DNA of 64,000 nt from Schistosoma mansoni. Lineage: Eukaryota; Platyhelminthes; Trematoda; Strigeidida; Schistosomatidae. This document shows, piece by piece, positions 12,854 to 24,072 of the stretch. Every line of letters begins with the position of its first letter. Positions within the stretch are counted from its first letter, which is position 1. The notes under the pieces are model-generated. The model saw only the letters and a list, made by a program, of their open reading frames with translations. It did not search any database and had not been told where the DNA came from. Location of the stretch: positions 7,316,717 through 7,380,716 of the forward strand of contig NC_031498.1 of assembly GCF_000237925.1 (NCBI RefSeq), given 5' to 3'. Position numbers and translations under genes: made by a program.

Positions 12854-12899
12854 TAAACAAACAATACTATATGAATTTAAACTTCACCCTATCGCACAG
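12854..12899 (+). mobile_element. Smα end fragment
   Basis: About 46 bases match the segment at 13170-13215 (AAACAATACTA...GAATTTAAACT...CACC...GCACA), just before the inverted Smα pair. It suggests a further truncated unit or a duplication made with that insertion. Confidence 0.55.
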
Positions 12900-12929
12900 G
12901 ATGTTGTCTCGTAGTAGCATGAGCAAAGA

Positions 12930-13164
12930 TTGTAAGCAACGATGGATAGTAGCTAGCGGTGGAATCCAGGACACGCGTTTCGTCCTACTTGGGACTCGTC
13001 GGCTGGATGTACCTGCATCTCAGAGTTGATGTTCACTTTGGGACGCGAACCCAGTAACTTTCGCTTCAAACGCCGTCGCGTTACCCACTCAGCTACTGAG
13101 TCCTGATAGCCACTTGCTTGTGCAAGATTGGCCAGTTGCTGTCCTAGACATCAGTGGGAAGAAT
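12930..13164 (-). mobile_element. Smα SINE, left arm of an inverted pair
   Basis: A full-length-looking Smα unit on the minus strand, from GCTTACAA (12930) back through the hammerhead, B-box-like GGGTTCGCGTCCC, A-box-like TAGCTGAGTGGGTAACGCG, and the 5' part near 13130-13164. The hammerhead reads CCGACGA where CTGANGA is required, so U4 is lost, while GAAA and GTC|CTGGAT remain; activity is unlikely. It faces a second Smα unit at 13165-13402. Confidence 0.82.
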
Positions 13165-13402
13165 CAAACAAACAATACTAAGTGAATTTAAACTCCACCC
13201 CATTGCACAAGCAAGTGGCCATCAGGACTCAGTGGCCGAGTGGATAACGCGATCGCGTTTGGAGCGAAAGGTACTGGATTCGAGTCTCAGAGTGAATATC
13301 AACTCTGAGATGTAGGTACATCCAGCTGACGAGTCCCAAATAGGACGAAACGTGCGTCGTGAATTCCACTGCTAGCTACTATCCATCTTTGCTTACAATT
13401 TA
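13165..13402 (+). mobile_element. Smα SINE, right arm of an inverted pair
   Basis: Plus-strand Smα unit: 5' part, A-box-like TGGCCGAGTGGATAACGCG (near 13232), B-box-like GATTCGAGTCTC (near 13279), hammerhead, and end CCATCTTTGCTTACAA. Pol III boxes of this form mark tRNA-derived SINEs. With the left arm it makes a palindrome of ~195-bp arms (about 12930-13125 and 13203-13402) around a ~78-bp centre. Confidence 0.85.
13308..13372 (+). ncRNA. Hammerhead ribozyme motif of Smα (weakened)
   Basis: Core CTGACGA (13326-13332; position 7 is free to vary), stem II GTCC/GGAC, GAAA (13347-13350), stem III CGTGCG, cleavage triplet GTC (13356-13358). The 5' side of stem I reads GTGAAT instead of CTGGAT, giving two mismatches with ATCCAG, so the motif is recognisable but probably weak. 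Confidence 0.6.
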
Positions 13403-14041
13403 AAACTGTTCCAATAATATTTCTTTAGATATACAGAAGCATAAAAAAATATTCAGTAATTTATTGAAAATTTTAAGTTACACCTTACATAAAACTATAC
13501 GTTAATTATAATAAAATGAACATTTGAAATGCGACTGGTTACTAAAAAAAGGGAAAAAAGAAAAAAAACTACTAATAAAAATTAGGATCTTTTAAAAAGT
13601 GTATTCAGTAATATACATTTTCAATATCCATGGTAAAGTACAGAATGGAATAATTGATTTTTTTTCTAAAAATTGTTGTTGTTATTCTACACTTAAAATC
13701 TAAGCATCTTTATCAGTATTGATATAAGTATCCTAGTTAGTAACAATATTATTTAAATCTTACCAATTGTTTAACATAAGACCTTTAAATGTTTTGTACA
13801 TATGTGGTTAACTTTTATTGACCTATCAAAATAAATATTGTCTGTACAATTGATTTAAATTGTAATGATAATTAATTTTTTCATGTTTATTTTTTTGTAT
13901 TGAATGTAAAAATAGTATCTATGACTTCCACGGAAAATATCTCTTTTTATTTTTGATGTTATGGAATAGTATAATATTAGTTAATTTCTAATCATTCTAT
14001 GTGAAACTGTACAATATTCAATTACGTACATATCTATCAGT
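13403..14041. other. 3' flank of the GPCR gene
   Basis: AT-rich sequence downstream of the minus-strand GPCR. A minus-strand AATAAA at 13886-13891 lies about 150 bases past the stop codon and could be its poly(A) signal. Confidence 0.35.
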
Positions 14042-15589
14042 TTATGTCTCCATAACTGAAGTTTGTGTATAAGCTGCACTTAAACTAAGACGTGCAGCAG
14101 CTGGTTTCAAGTCTGATTTCATTATTTGTCCTGTAGATTTATTTTGTTTCATTATTAGTTGTTCACTTTCTTTATCCATTGATGCGATATCATGTCGTGA
14201 ATGCCATGAATTCATATAATGAGTAGATTGATTGGTGGTTTTTCGTTGATTACTATGTATTCCACATTTATTGATTAAATTTCTAAATAAGTCTTTCAAC
14301 TGTGAACGAAACCGTCTTCCAAGAAAAACGTAAACAAAAAAGTTTACACCACTATTTAAACATACTAAAGCATTTGTAACTGGACGAATAATCTCGATTA
14401 AACTTCGATGATTAATCAGATAAATAATTTGATAGCCAACAGCTGGTAATTCACATACTAAATATATTATAATTACTCCAACACATAAACGATTTACTTC
14501 CATTGTACGAGAACGATTAGATTTTGTAACACGTACAAAATAAGCATGATTATCTGAAGAACGTGGTGCTCCATGACAACATTTTGGGATAGTGTGATGG
14601 TGTGATGGATGTTGTTTTTGAGGATGTTGTTGATAGTCTCTGTGAAGAGAATGATAATTACATTGTTCAAACTGTCTGTTAGCGCAATCTATTCTAGCAA
14701 TAATTTGTGCTCGCCTCTGATTCGCATACTTAATTCCTCGAATAAGTAACACATTAAAAATGGCAATAATAACATTAGGTAAAATAACAATTAAAATTGT
14801 ATAACTGATCAGACGATAAATTAATCTGAAGGCATAGTTATTATTCACCCATGATCGTATAGCACTATGGTATATCAGAATTCCTTTAGGTAATTCTGTA
14901 AAGTTATAATATCCAGAATGAAGAATATTTGTTTTGTTGTCTTCATTAGAGTAACACAATAATGGCATTGCATCAACAATAAAAAAATGTGGAATATTGT
15001 AAAGCGATGACAATATAACAATAAGTGTTATAGCAATATGCGCTTTTTTCCTTGTACATATACTAGGTGCATGAAGTGGTTTACATACAGCTACCCAACG
15101 CTCTAATGATACTAGGACAACAGTCCAGTTTCTCATCATTCTCACCGCCATTCCAGATCCATATAATATTTTACTCGTATGAGCATAAACGTTTATGTAT
15201 GACAACCATAAAATATAGAAAGATAACGTTTTCAGAAATTGGAAAAAGAAGCATAATATTAGAAATGCTGTATCAAATACGGCTAAACTGGTTAGTATTA
15301 AACTAGTTGTTCCATGAGATCTGTCACGAGCTAGGACGAATCCACTTAAAACATTGCCAGTAATCCCAGCAAGCAGTATACAACCAACCAAGAATACATC
15401 AAAGGCTACATTATATAGAACAATCCAATTTGGTTTGAAGAGACCGGGCATACTTCCAATGTCTTGAATGAAATATGAATTATTATTTGGTAATTCGATC
15501 AGTTCAGCACAGTTTGATAAAAGCTTTAATAACTCTTCCGTACTCATATCCTTAGAGCTCAAAAAATTAGTTTCATTGTCTAATTCCAT
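14042..15589 (-). CDS. Class A (rhodopsin-like) neuropeptide GPCR
   Basis: A 515-residue, seven-transmembrane receptor in one uninterrupted frame. Helices lie near residues 61-87 (GN at 78-79), 94-118 (LAxxD, Asp106), 142-168 (ERW 163-165 in place of DRY), 183-204, 257-284 (Pro271), 366-392 (CELP 379-382, where CWxP is usual) and 402-424. Helix 7 has NSxxNFFVY in place of NPxxY, followed by a basic helix 8 (GRRFRSQL). The NSxxN form resembles the FMRFamide-receptor group of invertebrate peptide receptors, so a peptide ligand is likely but unproven. NET (residue 5) is a plausible N-glycosylation site. Loop 3 (285-365) is long and His-rich. Oddity: the usual disulfide Cys at the top of helix 3 is absent (Ser139 by counting from Arg164), though extracellular loop 2 keeps Cys212. 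The first ATG is taken as the start. No intron is needed. Confidence 0.9.
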   Translation of the reverse strand: MELDNETNFLSSKDMSTEELLKLLSNCAELIELPNNNSYFIQDIGSMPGLFKPNWIVLYNVAFDVFLVGCILLAGITGNVLSGFVLARDRSHGTTSLILTSLAVFDTAFLILCFFFQFLKTLSFYILWLSYINVYAHTSKILYGSGMAVRMMRNWTVVLVSLERWVAVCKPLHAPSICTRKKAHIAITLIVILSSLYNIPHFFIVDAMPLLCYSNEDNKTNILHSGYYNFTELPKGILIYHSAIRSWVNNNYAFRLIYRLISYTILIVILPNVIIAIFNVLLIRGIKYANQRRAQIIARIDCANRQFEQCNYHSLHRDYQQHPQKQHPSHHHTIPKCCHGAPRSSDNHAYFVRVTKSNRSRTMEVNRLCVGVIIIYLVCELPAVGYQIIYLINHRSLIEIIRPVTNALVCLNSGVNFFVYVFLGRRFRSQLKDLFRNLINKCGIHSNQRKTTNQSTHYMNSWHSRHDIASMDKESEQLIMKQNKSTGQIMKSDLKPAAARLSLSAAYTQTSVMET

Positions 15590-17347
15590 TCTTATGAGGT
15601 GCTCAATGTATTTTATTCATAACAGAATGATAAATTTGAATTTTGAGGAAAAGATGCTAAACAAACCTTTAAATAGCTGTCACTTTGGTAGGATATTAAA
15701 TACCACTTGCTATGATTGGTTGATAATGGACCAATCATACACGTTTAAGAGAAAACATCCCAAAGCACGTCTAATATTGATGTCATATTATTAGTAAACT
15801 GAAGTTCTTTAATGAAATCATTTAAATGTTTTTTTAATTTGAAAGTGATTCTAATTTGAACGCTTTTCGACACTTCATAGTGTGAAGAGACTTGTACACT
15901 GTGTTTAAAACATTAAGAAATGGTTAAAATGCAAAACATTTTTACTCGACAAGAAGCAGTTTTCTACATCCCATGTTGTTATTTTAATGAAACAAGCAAT
16001 CTATCCTAAGTGTCCTTTTGTTTATAACTAATAGGTATCAAGGAAATTATAAACTCAATATGATAAACTGAAGTGATTCTTAATTTTTAACATTGAATCG
16101 ACTTCAGTGTACAAACTGTTTGTTTCTAAAATTGTAATCTTCATTGAAGAGCTTCAAGTCATTCTCTTCATGTTTCTTTCTAGATAACAAATATCAACGA
16201 TCGTAAATATATGAATGCTCCATAGTAGTTATTAAGTTTAGAAAATTTTTATGTTTATCAATATTTAGGAAATCCCTTTTACATGTGACCCGATAGAAAT
16301 CTTAATTTACATGAACTGGAAACATTTTGAAACATTATCACTATTTTTCTAGAAAGTATGTATTTTATCTGCTTTGAGTACATTAAAAACAAGAAAAAGA
16401 TACAATATATTGATTTGACTTCCATATACTTGGCCCTATTTCATTGAATATAACCAAGTTCTTTAACTGTTATTACAAAGCTTCTTTTAAATTAAGTTAA
16501 CAACTAATGAAGTAAAATATTATTATTTTTCATAAGTACATTAACAGAACTACACAGATTTAGATTTCCGATCTTTCTATTTTATAACTTTATTTCGAAA
16601 GACAAACAATAAAAACGAACTTCTATTCACAAAAAAGTTGTATTCAAACTCATAATAGTAAGTTATTTATATAGAAATAAACTTGAAAATTTTCTTTCAG
16701 TCTCTCAAGAAATGCATTATGTTATCTCTAAAAGAAAGCAGGTTTTTTTCTAAGAATCCAAATGTATAGAGTATAGGGAAAAATTCTAATGACATGTTGT
16801 AATCTTCATTGAAATCTTGACATTTGAACATATGTTGTTTATACAATTGTAGCATATTCGTAAAAAGTTGATTTCAAAATGAATCGTATCTGAAATTAAA
16901 TCTTTTTTCAGTAAGGCATTAAAATATACAAGCAAAAGAGCTTCATTCTACTCTATAACTGTATAGACAAAGTTACGAGATTATTTTTTTGGGGAAAATG
17001 ATTATGTTTATGACATCCCACGTCTAAATGAAGTGTAAACTCACTGAAGTGTAGTAGATTACTTTAATAACTGTTTCCTCATTTGCATTTCACAGCATAA
17101 CCTGGTAACTATGACAAGTTTCTACAGCATTTTGTAAATAGAAAGACGTAGTTTAAAGTTAATATCTTAAATTTTTCTCGTAACATAAAAATTTATTCCA
17201 AGCTGACAGAAATGTATCTCAATACGTGAGTTTCAAAACTCCCAAACAATTAATTTCTTCAGTTTTGCGTATTAAACACATTTGCTGGAATAACTGATTA
17301 ACATTAAAACTATTATTAAATTAGACAACTAATTAAGTTATTCCATA
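15590..17347. other. 5' flank of the GPCR gene, no other gene seen
   Basis: AT-rich sequence upstream of the GPCR. No clear TATA element, exon or repeat was recognised. Confidence 0.45.
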
Positions 17348-17425
17348 AGCATAAAGGAAAGTGAACAATGTGATGATAGTCGAAAATACCTAAAGATTTA
17401 TTTTATGTCATAAACGATTAATCCG
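17348..17425 (+). repeat. 78-bp perfect direct repeat, left copy
   Basis: Identical base for base to 18384-18461. The left copy stops exactly at the first N of the gap, which points to an assembly overlap rather than a biological duplication. Confidence 0.95.
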
Positions 17426-17625
17426 NNNNNNNNNNNNNNNNNNNNNNNNNNNNNNNNNNNNNNNNNNNNNNNNNNNNNNNNNNNNNNNNNNNNNNNNNNN
17501 NNNNNNNNNNNNNNNNNNNNNNNNNNNNNNNNNNNNNNNNNNNNNNNNNNNNNNNNNNNNNNNNNNNNNNNNNNNNNNNNNNNNNNNNNNNNNNNNNNNN
17601 NNNNNNNNNNNNNNNNNNNNNNNNN
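17426..17625. other. Assembly gap (200 N)
   Basis: A run of exactly 200 N, a placeholder length. Confidence 0.99.
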
Positions 17626-18383
17626 CCTGAAGACGAGCTAGAAAGGTGAGAGGTTTGTGGTCAGTAAACAGAGTGAATTCTCGACCTTCCACAATATTGA
17701 AAGTGCCGTACGGCTCAACACATGACTAGGTATTCCCTATCGAAAGTGCTATACCTCGATTCAGTGTTTTGCTAGCACCTCATGAAAAGTGCAAAAGATT
17801 GCCAGGTGTTCTTTATTCATTATCGTGAGACTCGAATTGCCGAGTTAGATGCGTCCACTGTAGTACTATTAGATAACTTAATTTTGTAGGCACAGCTCCT
17901 TTTGCGATTAATTTCTTAACTTTAAAGAATGGTCTTCACGCTTTGCCGTCGAAATAGTTGATTTTCGCATTTTCACAAAGTTGATCTGATGGCAGTCTCA
18001 TGAGAGACTCGCAATTTGATATGAACCGTCGATAAAAACTGACCAGGACGTTGAACGTGCGCAATTTATTACCTGTAGTTCATTCTGGGTAATCAAGAAT
18101 GGCCGCCACTTTGATTTGCAGAGAGCAAATACCTTGAACGTCAATAGTGTACTCGAGAAAGCCGAGGGAGTCTGCTCCGATCTGACATTTCCGGGTGTAA
18201 TGCCAATTTTTTTGGGTCATTGGAAGACAAAGAGCATATTTTGAAGATGGGATTCCCTGTCCGAACTTACGATCAAGCAATCATTAACATACGCGTGCAC
18301 GAGATTGAAACCTCTCAATACGTCAGCAGTAAGTCTTTGAAAAGTTCGATCATCAACCCAGTCGGATCAGAAGTTAGGAATGG
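17626..18383 (-). mobile_element. Ty3/gypsy LTR-retrotransposon pol fragment (fossil)
   Basis: Minus-strand remnant. Next to the gap it encodes a peptide with the RNase H signature FTLFTDHKPLTF, typical of Ty3/gypsy elements. Further upstream on that strand (18080-18280) is a stretch resembling the end of the gypsy reverse transcriptase. The order RT then RNase H is as expected. The element is broken, with several breaks, and has no recognisable LTRs in view. Base composition is less AT-rich than its flanks. Confidence 0.8.
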
Positions 18384-18461
18384 AGCATAAAGGAAAGTGA
18401 ACAATGTGATGATAGTCGAAAATACCTAAAGATTTATTTTATGTCATAAACGATTAATCCG
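18384..18461 (+). repeat. 78-bp perfect direct repeat, right copy
   Basis: Second copy of 17348-17425. Sequence continues into ordinary AT-rich flank after it, so this copy looks like the true genomic flank. Confidence 0.95.
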
Positions 18462-18684
18462 ATGAAAGAATCAAAACATGATAAATAACTAGTTATGAAA
18501 AACGTACTTTCCAATTTTACTAACATGCTTACTGTTTGAAGATATTAATATCTGATTTCCGCTAGTTTAAAGCATACAGAAGAATCAAATTTCGCAAGCG
18601 TTTCATAGGGCCAAAGATTTTAATTGTATGATGTGTAATAAGTTAAAAAACTATTTCATGTCTGCTTTTGATAAACTACTCTAT

Positions 18685-19111
18685 TATCAGAAGGGGTTTT
18701 CGTGGAAATTTCGGTAATTTTTTAGTTGAAATCATGAGTCAATTGAAGCTAGACCACTATGGAAAACCTGGCGACACCGGACGGCCGTTTAGTTCTATCT
18801 TGGGACTCCTCATCAGTGCACATCCAAGATCCCTCACTCGTGAGATTCGAACCCAAAACATATCAGTCTCGCGCGCGAGCGTTTAAACACTAGACCACTG
18901 AGCCGGCATCCAGTGGTGTAAATATCTAGCTTCAATCAATTCACAAAATTGAGCAACCGTCCACCATTGTCTTTAGTGAGTTACTATCTCACAACAGACC
19001 CGTTTGAACTCCACTGGTCCTTGCTCCTCACTGGAACTTCAGGAACTACCTCTTCAATCCAATCAAAAGTGAGCATATGATAATTATCAGAAGGTGTTTT
19101 TGCGGAGATTT
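18685..19111 (-). mobile_element. HH-SINE full unit, left part of a head-to-head cluster
   Basis: Minus-strand unit with tail (TATCAG at 18685), hammerhead remnant, B box (GGGTTCGAATCTC, near 18845), A box (near 18885), and 5' part. At 19085 it re-enters the unit 3' end (TATCAGAAGG), a period of 400 bp. The hammerhead has lost C3 and its GAAA reads TAAA, so it is inactive. Confidence 0.8.
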
Positions 19112-19522
19112 CAGGTCCTCGGTTAAAATTTCGCGAAGTGAGATCGTGGATCCACACTGCTGAGGGGTCCCATAGTAGGACGAAATGGCCGTCCGGTGCT
19201 GCCAGGTTTTCCATAGTGGTCTAGCTTTAATTGACTTATGATTTCAAATAAAAAATTACTGAAGTCTCCACAAAACTTCCTTCTGATAATAATCATATGC
19301 TGACTAGTGACTGACTTCAAGAGATATTTCCTGGAGTTCTAATGAGTAGCAGTAACCAGTGGAGTTCAACCAGGTCTGTTGTGAGATATCAACTCACTGA
19401 TGACATTAGTGATCGGTCGCTCAACTGCGTGGATTGGTTGAAATTAGACGAAACGGCCGTCCGGTGCTTCCAGGTTTTCAATGGTGGTCTAGCTTCAATT
19501 GAGTCATGATTTCAACTATAAA
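19112..19522 (+). mobile_element. HH-SINE partial tandem dimer, plus strand
   Basis: Begins at the B-box region (GGTCCTCGGTT), passes a hammerhead-like motif (CTGAGGG, GAAA, GTC near 19160-19193; A9 changed to G) and the unit 3' end (CTTCTGATA near 19279-19288). It runs straight into the 5' part of the next unit (AATCATATGCTGACTAGTGACTG). The second unit has lost its tRNA-like part and half the hammerhead, then ends near 19522. It is head-to-head with the minus unit to its left. Confidence 0.75.
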
Positions 19523-20761
19523 ACTGTGTTTAGTCTGTTAACTTCAGAAGCCGTTTTGTTACTCCCATCTATCCCAAGATTTTGGTTAGATTAGTTTCAT
19601 TACATCGTTTGATATGACGTGATTAATTCCATAATAGTGATGTTCTCGGATAATTCACTTGATACGTGAAAGCTTTCCATATATTTAGGTAACGTACTTT
19701 TTTAAATTCTGTTCATAAATGTAAAATGTTAGACTGTAACCTACAGTGAGTCCTAAATCTACACTATATTTCAATTAGACATAGAACGAACGCAAAAGAA
19801 ATTCATGAAACCTGGTTCATGTTGGAGTAGACGAAGCACTGCAGAAAAACTTTCTTTGCTGGTAAATCGTCTGTTTGAGCCCAGGTTGACAGTTGATCTC
19901 CTATGTAAATGAAAGTACAAAAGCATGTGTTCTCTTGTGCTTTCTAATCTGTCTTTTATTGTGATTAGATGAATAATAGTAAATCCTATACCTTATAAAT
20001 AGTTAAACATCATTTAATATGATCACTGAATCGTTGCATATTAACTACATTTATTCGGCACGTTAAACAGGTATCTTTATGAAGAACAACAAAATAGCAT
20101 GTATCCATTTAAAAACGATTTATGACCACACCATGAGATGACGAGAAAACTGTTCTTAAGTTTTGAAAAATATGCTCAGTTTGCATTACTAAATTCTGGT
20201 AAGCAATCTACATATACGATGTGTGTAAAAATGACACATATGATATAGTTTAGTTTATCTAGCAGTTTAGTACAAAATTATTCTGCTTCCAGATTTGCTA
20301 ATGGAAAATTTAAGCATCTTTGGTTACGTAGTGAAGCTTTAGGGACTCAACTGTGTAGAAAAATATATGGAATAATTTGAATCGCTTTCGAAGATACCTA
20401 AATCAAAAAGCCAACGATATTTTAGATTCTGTTTTTTGATAACTAAAGCTTTCTAAATATTTGGGGTTTGTTTGAACCGTCTTAAGTAGAATATATTTAA
20501 AAGATCACTGTAAAGTAAACATCAAAGCTATTACGTTGAGATAATAAGATAAAGACGTGGTGAATATACGAAAGTTCTGATGTTAACACTGCTTAAACTC
20601 GCAAAATTTTATAACCGAATAGTGTTTGAAACATTTTACGCGTTGTACATATTAGAAATTTTACAAAATCATTCGAGATTATCATTTGTGAAGATGTGGA
20701 TAAATCAAAATAAAAAAGTTTCATTTGATTTCTGTAAATATATTGCTTATTTTCACAAATG
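19523..20761. other. Intergenic, one weak two-exon candidate
   Basis: AT-rich. A possible small spliced frame at 20138-20342 is discussed in the findings; nothing else is supported. Confidence 0.4.
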
Positions 20762-21157
20762 AATTTAGGAATCGATCTAAGCTAGACAACTATTGAAAAC
20801 CCGGAAGCCCTGGATGGCCGTCTCGTACTACAATAAACTCCCTAGTAGTGCGCTTCCACGATCTCGCGCGTGGGACTCGAACGCGTGAACGCTTAACCTC
20901 TACACTACTGGGCAGACATCCAATGATGTTACTGTTTGACTTCAATCGATCCATGATCTTGCGCAACCCTTCATCCACTATCTGAGGTTGATAACTCTCT
21001 CACACTCGACACGAATTGGACTCCACTGGTCACGGCTTCTCACTAGTACTTCAGGAAATCCATCTCGAAGCAAGTCACTAGTGAGCATATGATGATTATC
21101 AAGGTGGACATTTGTGGAGATTGTAGTACTTTCAAAGTTAAATTCACGAGTCACAGG
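20762..21157 (-). mobile_element. HH-SINE, divergent, crossing a unit junction
   Basis: A degenerate minus-strand copy. The A-box region reads TAGTGTAGAGGTTAAGCG and the B-box region is altered. The hammerhead is destroyed (ACTAGGG core, GAGAC for GAAAC). The 5' portion ends with ATTATCAAGG...TTTGTGGAGATTGTAGT near 21096-21128, again the 3' end of a neighbouring unit, so the source was multimeric. Confidence 0.75.
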
Positions 21158-22269
21158 GGAGTTACGTAAACATAAACGAAATAAAAAATCTTATACATTT
21201 CTTCTTAAAATATTTAAATAAGTTCATTACATGACAAGCAGTGAATTCGTACGTTACTTTTTGTGTCCTGATCGTTTACACCTTACGCCAAAATAAATAT
21301 GCATCCGACTTCATCGATGTCATATAATCAAGTGAAATCTACTTATTTCAGAGTTAAGTAAAGGTTCACAATAATAATTATAAATCTTATACCTCAGTTT
21401 GCCTTCTGAATCAATTTATATAACTATTTTGTACATCACGTCGAAATCCCTCCCAGAATAATATGAAATAGATAAAATTCCCTATATAAACTACTCATTT
21501 TCAATTCTAAAGCAAAGTCAAATTACAATTTGTAGTCAGTATTCAATACATTGTTATTCATTCAAAATATTTCTCAAGTTGTCCCAATTTGGATAACATT
21601 ACTATTAATACATAAAAGTTAGTCAACGGATTTAAGTCCATAAAAAATGAATAAGGATAGACAATATTTCATATTTTTCCTAATCTGTTAAACTAAACGA
21701 CTTTAAATTTTGAACAAGAATCTGAAACAAGAACAGCGTCATATAAACGTTTCATTGTTTGTGTGTAATTTAAAAAGTTGAGAGCTCAGAAAACGAAGTT
21801 AGGTTAATAGTACATTACTGCAATAGCTTGACTAAACACTATAGTAAAAAGATTCTGATACACTAGAAGTATTAAATATTATACAAAATTTTCAGTTCTT
21901 TTTAGTGTGTATAAGGGTGATTAATACATACGTATTAAGTAATTGTAAACTCTACAAATGTTCTGTTAGAAATATGAATTTATAGCAACTCTTCTACAAT
22001 CAATTTCGACTATGGTTAAATTTTGGTAAGCTCTTTCATTAACATATTTAACAGATAATGTTATTCAAACATTAACAAATCGCGAATTTCTTTGTACTAT
22101 TATGATCACTATCATGTCTGTATGAACATGTATGCTTGACCACATGACAGACTCTAGCTAAAATGTTGATAGCTTAAATACCACTCGATGATTCATTCCC
22201 TTCCCCATGTATATATGTACGCGAATCCTATTATTAGCCTTTGCTTTGCCTTGCTATGCCTTTATTCGA
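21158..22269. other. Intergenic, no gene seen
   Basis: AT-rich, nothing recognised. Confidence 0.45.
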
Positions 22270-22456
22270 TTTGACAATAAATTTGCCTCTATTCACTCGC
22301 ACACACACAAATTCACCTCTCTGCTTTGTTATCCGTGCTGTCCGCTTATAAACTGTAGTTGCCGCTTCTTATTGCCTTCTGATATCAAATAGCGTTGCGA
22401 TTTATATAATAATAGTTACAAAGGTGATTTATTAAGGGAGCAAAACTACCACTACA
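22270..22456 (+). mobile_element. LTR fragment related to family A
   Basis: Shares TGTAGTTGCCGCTTC, TTGCCTTCTGAT and a final ACTACA with the 3' half of LTR A (for instance 537-636), but the 5' half cannot be aligned. It is probably a diverged or truncated relative. Confidence 0.5.
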
Positions 22457-22736
22457 AACTATCATTTTACAAAGGTAGAGTGTATAGATCCACATAGCGG
22501 GGACATTATTCTGTCAGTATTTCAGTAATCATAGCCACTATTCTAACAATCAACAATCTACATACAAGTGAATTTCGCACACATTTATAAGTCATTGATA
22601 TATTTTGCTGAGAATCAATAATTATGGATAAAAACGTTTGGCAAGAAAGATATTTGTAAAACATTATTTTACTAATGACGTTTACATGGTTAACCACCTC
22701 AACTTAATTTGGATTGTTCTGATAGAGCGTTGTAAT

Positions 22737-23226
22737 TGGTATAACTTGCGACCACCTGGATGCCCTGTTAACGTATAACGTGATAATACCGCCAATGATA
22801 GAGCAGCGATTAATCGATTGGAACAATGACACATGAAACCCGTACGAGCAGTCTTGAGTACTTGTCGCTCCTCCTTTCTGCCTACCCCAGCCATTTAGTC
22901 CAGAACACCAATAACAGCCTCTGCAATATGAATCATTATATTTCAAACATACTGAGTTTATATACCAATCAAACTGACCACATCGTACCATAAAATAGAA
23001 AATAAGATTTGTACAAGATTTAGTCAAATGTGGCTGTGTAGATAGAAAGTGATAGACAGAGCATAATTCAAAAATGGTTAATCGTATAACAATAGTTCGT
23101 GAGCTAAGGAACATGAATATGAATAGTTCAGTTATTTAGCAGTTATACGACAAAAAGTATATGCATAGTATTGGTTCATAAATAGATCCCAAAGTTACCA
23201 TTCATTATCCTTATCAGGGCATAACA
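22737..23226 (-). mobile_element. Solo LTR, family D copy 1
   Basis: A 490-bp element ending CATAACA on the plus strand, that is starting TGTTATG on the minus strand. It is flanked by the exact 5-bp direct repeat GTAAT (22732-22736 and 23227-23231). A related 518-bp copy is at 43272-43789. A minus-strand TATATAAAC near 22962 fits an LTR promoter. Internal sequence is absent on both sides, so this is a solo LTR fossil. The open frames within it are incidental. Confidence 0.8.
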
Positions 23227-23231
23227 GTAAT

Positions 23232-24072
23232 CAATTTAATGATTTGGCTGATAGGTTTTTGGCCTCCATGTTAAACTATTTTAAAGACAAAAATGAACTA
23301 CTTTTCTCCATAAACTAGGATTTCAATAGAGGATTGAAAAGTATGGTAAATTACTGTTTATTAGATTCCATAATAAAACAAATATTTTTTATTATACAAA
23401 AAGTATTCAGTATATCAAGGAGAGATATTGTTACACAATAACATTAATTCATCTGTTTCTTGGATTCTATTTAGGTGATTATATGTTCAAAGTTTAGTAT
23501 TAAGAAATTGGCAAAGGACTGTTTATGCGTTAATATGAACGTATAAATCAAGCTTACAAATATCAGTTGAAAATAATTGAGACAGTGAGGAAGAATGAGT
23601 TATAAAATTATTCATATTATTAGTTAGTAGTATTCTAATATGCTGGAAAAACGAACTAAGAAGGCTCTAAAGACAAAAAGTTTTCCTTTTTTAGATAAAT
23701 AGTTATTTACAATGAAAAAACTACCTCGAACAAAATGATTAAATCCCAAATAAGGAACAATGAAAACTAAAAGGATTCTCAACTAGTTGCAATAGAAATT
23801 ATATAATAATAATAACTTTTCTTTCTGTCCATATCAGTGGTCCTCTAACAGTATATGTCATCAATAACTTTCAATAATTCTTTTCATGCAACTTCTGCTA
23901 TTATTTTAAGATGTTACTTGCTAAATAAAGACAACGAATCAATTGGTATATATTATTGAACGATGGTTTTTGTTTTAGTGAATAATGGGTTTATGTCAAA
24001 ACGTCTTATTCGTTATTGATTAGACGTTTTTACACTAATTATGCTTGTTCTCTTATAGCTATGTGAACACCT
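23232..24072. other. Intergenic, no gene seen
   Basis: AT-rich, nothing recognised. Confidence 0.45.

Noticed and set aside
13230-13300. tRNA-like A and B boxes that might be a tRNA gene
   Set aside because: No cloverleaf with acceptor stem; the boxes belong to the Smα SINE. The same applies to the HH-SINE copies.
22704-23114. 136-codon minus frame
   Set aside because: Lies within solo LTR D and is not open in the sister copy; a chance frame.
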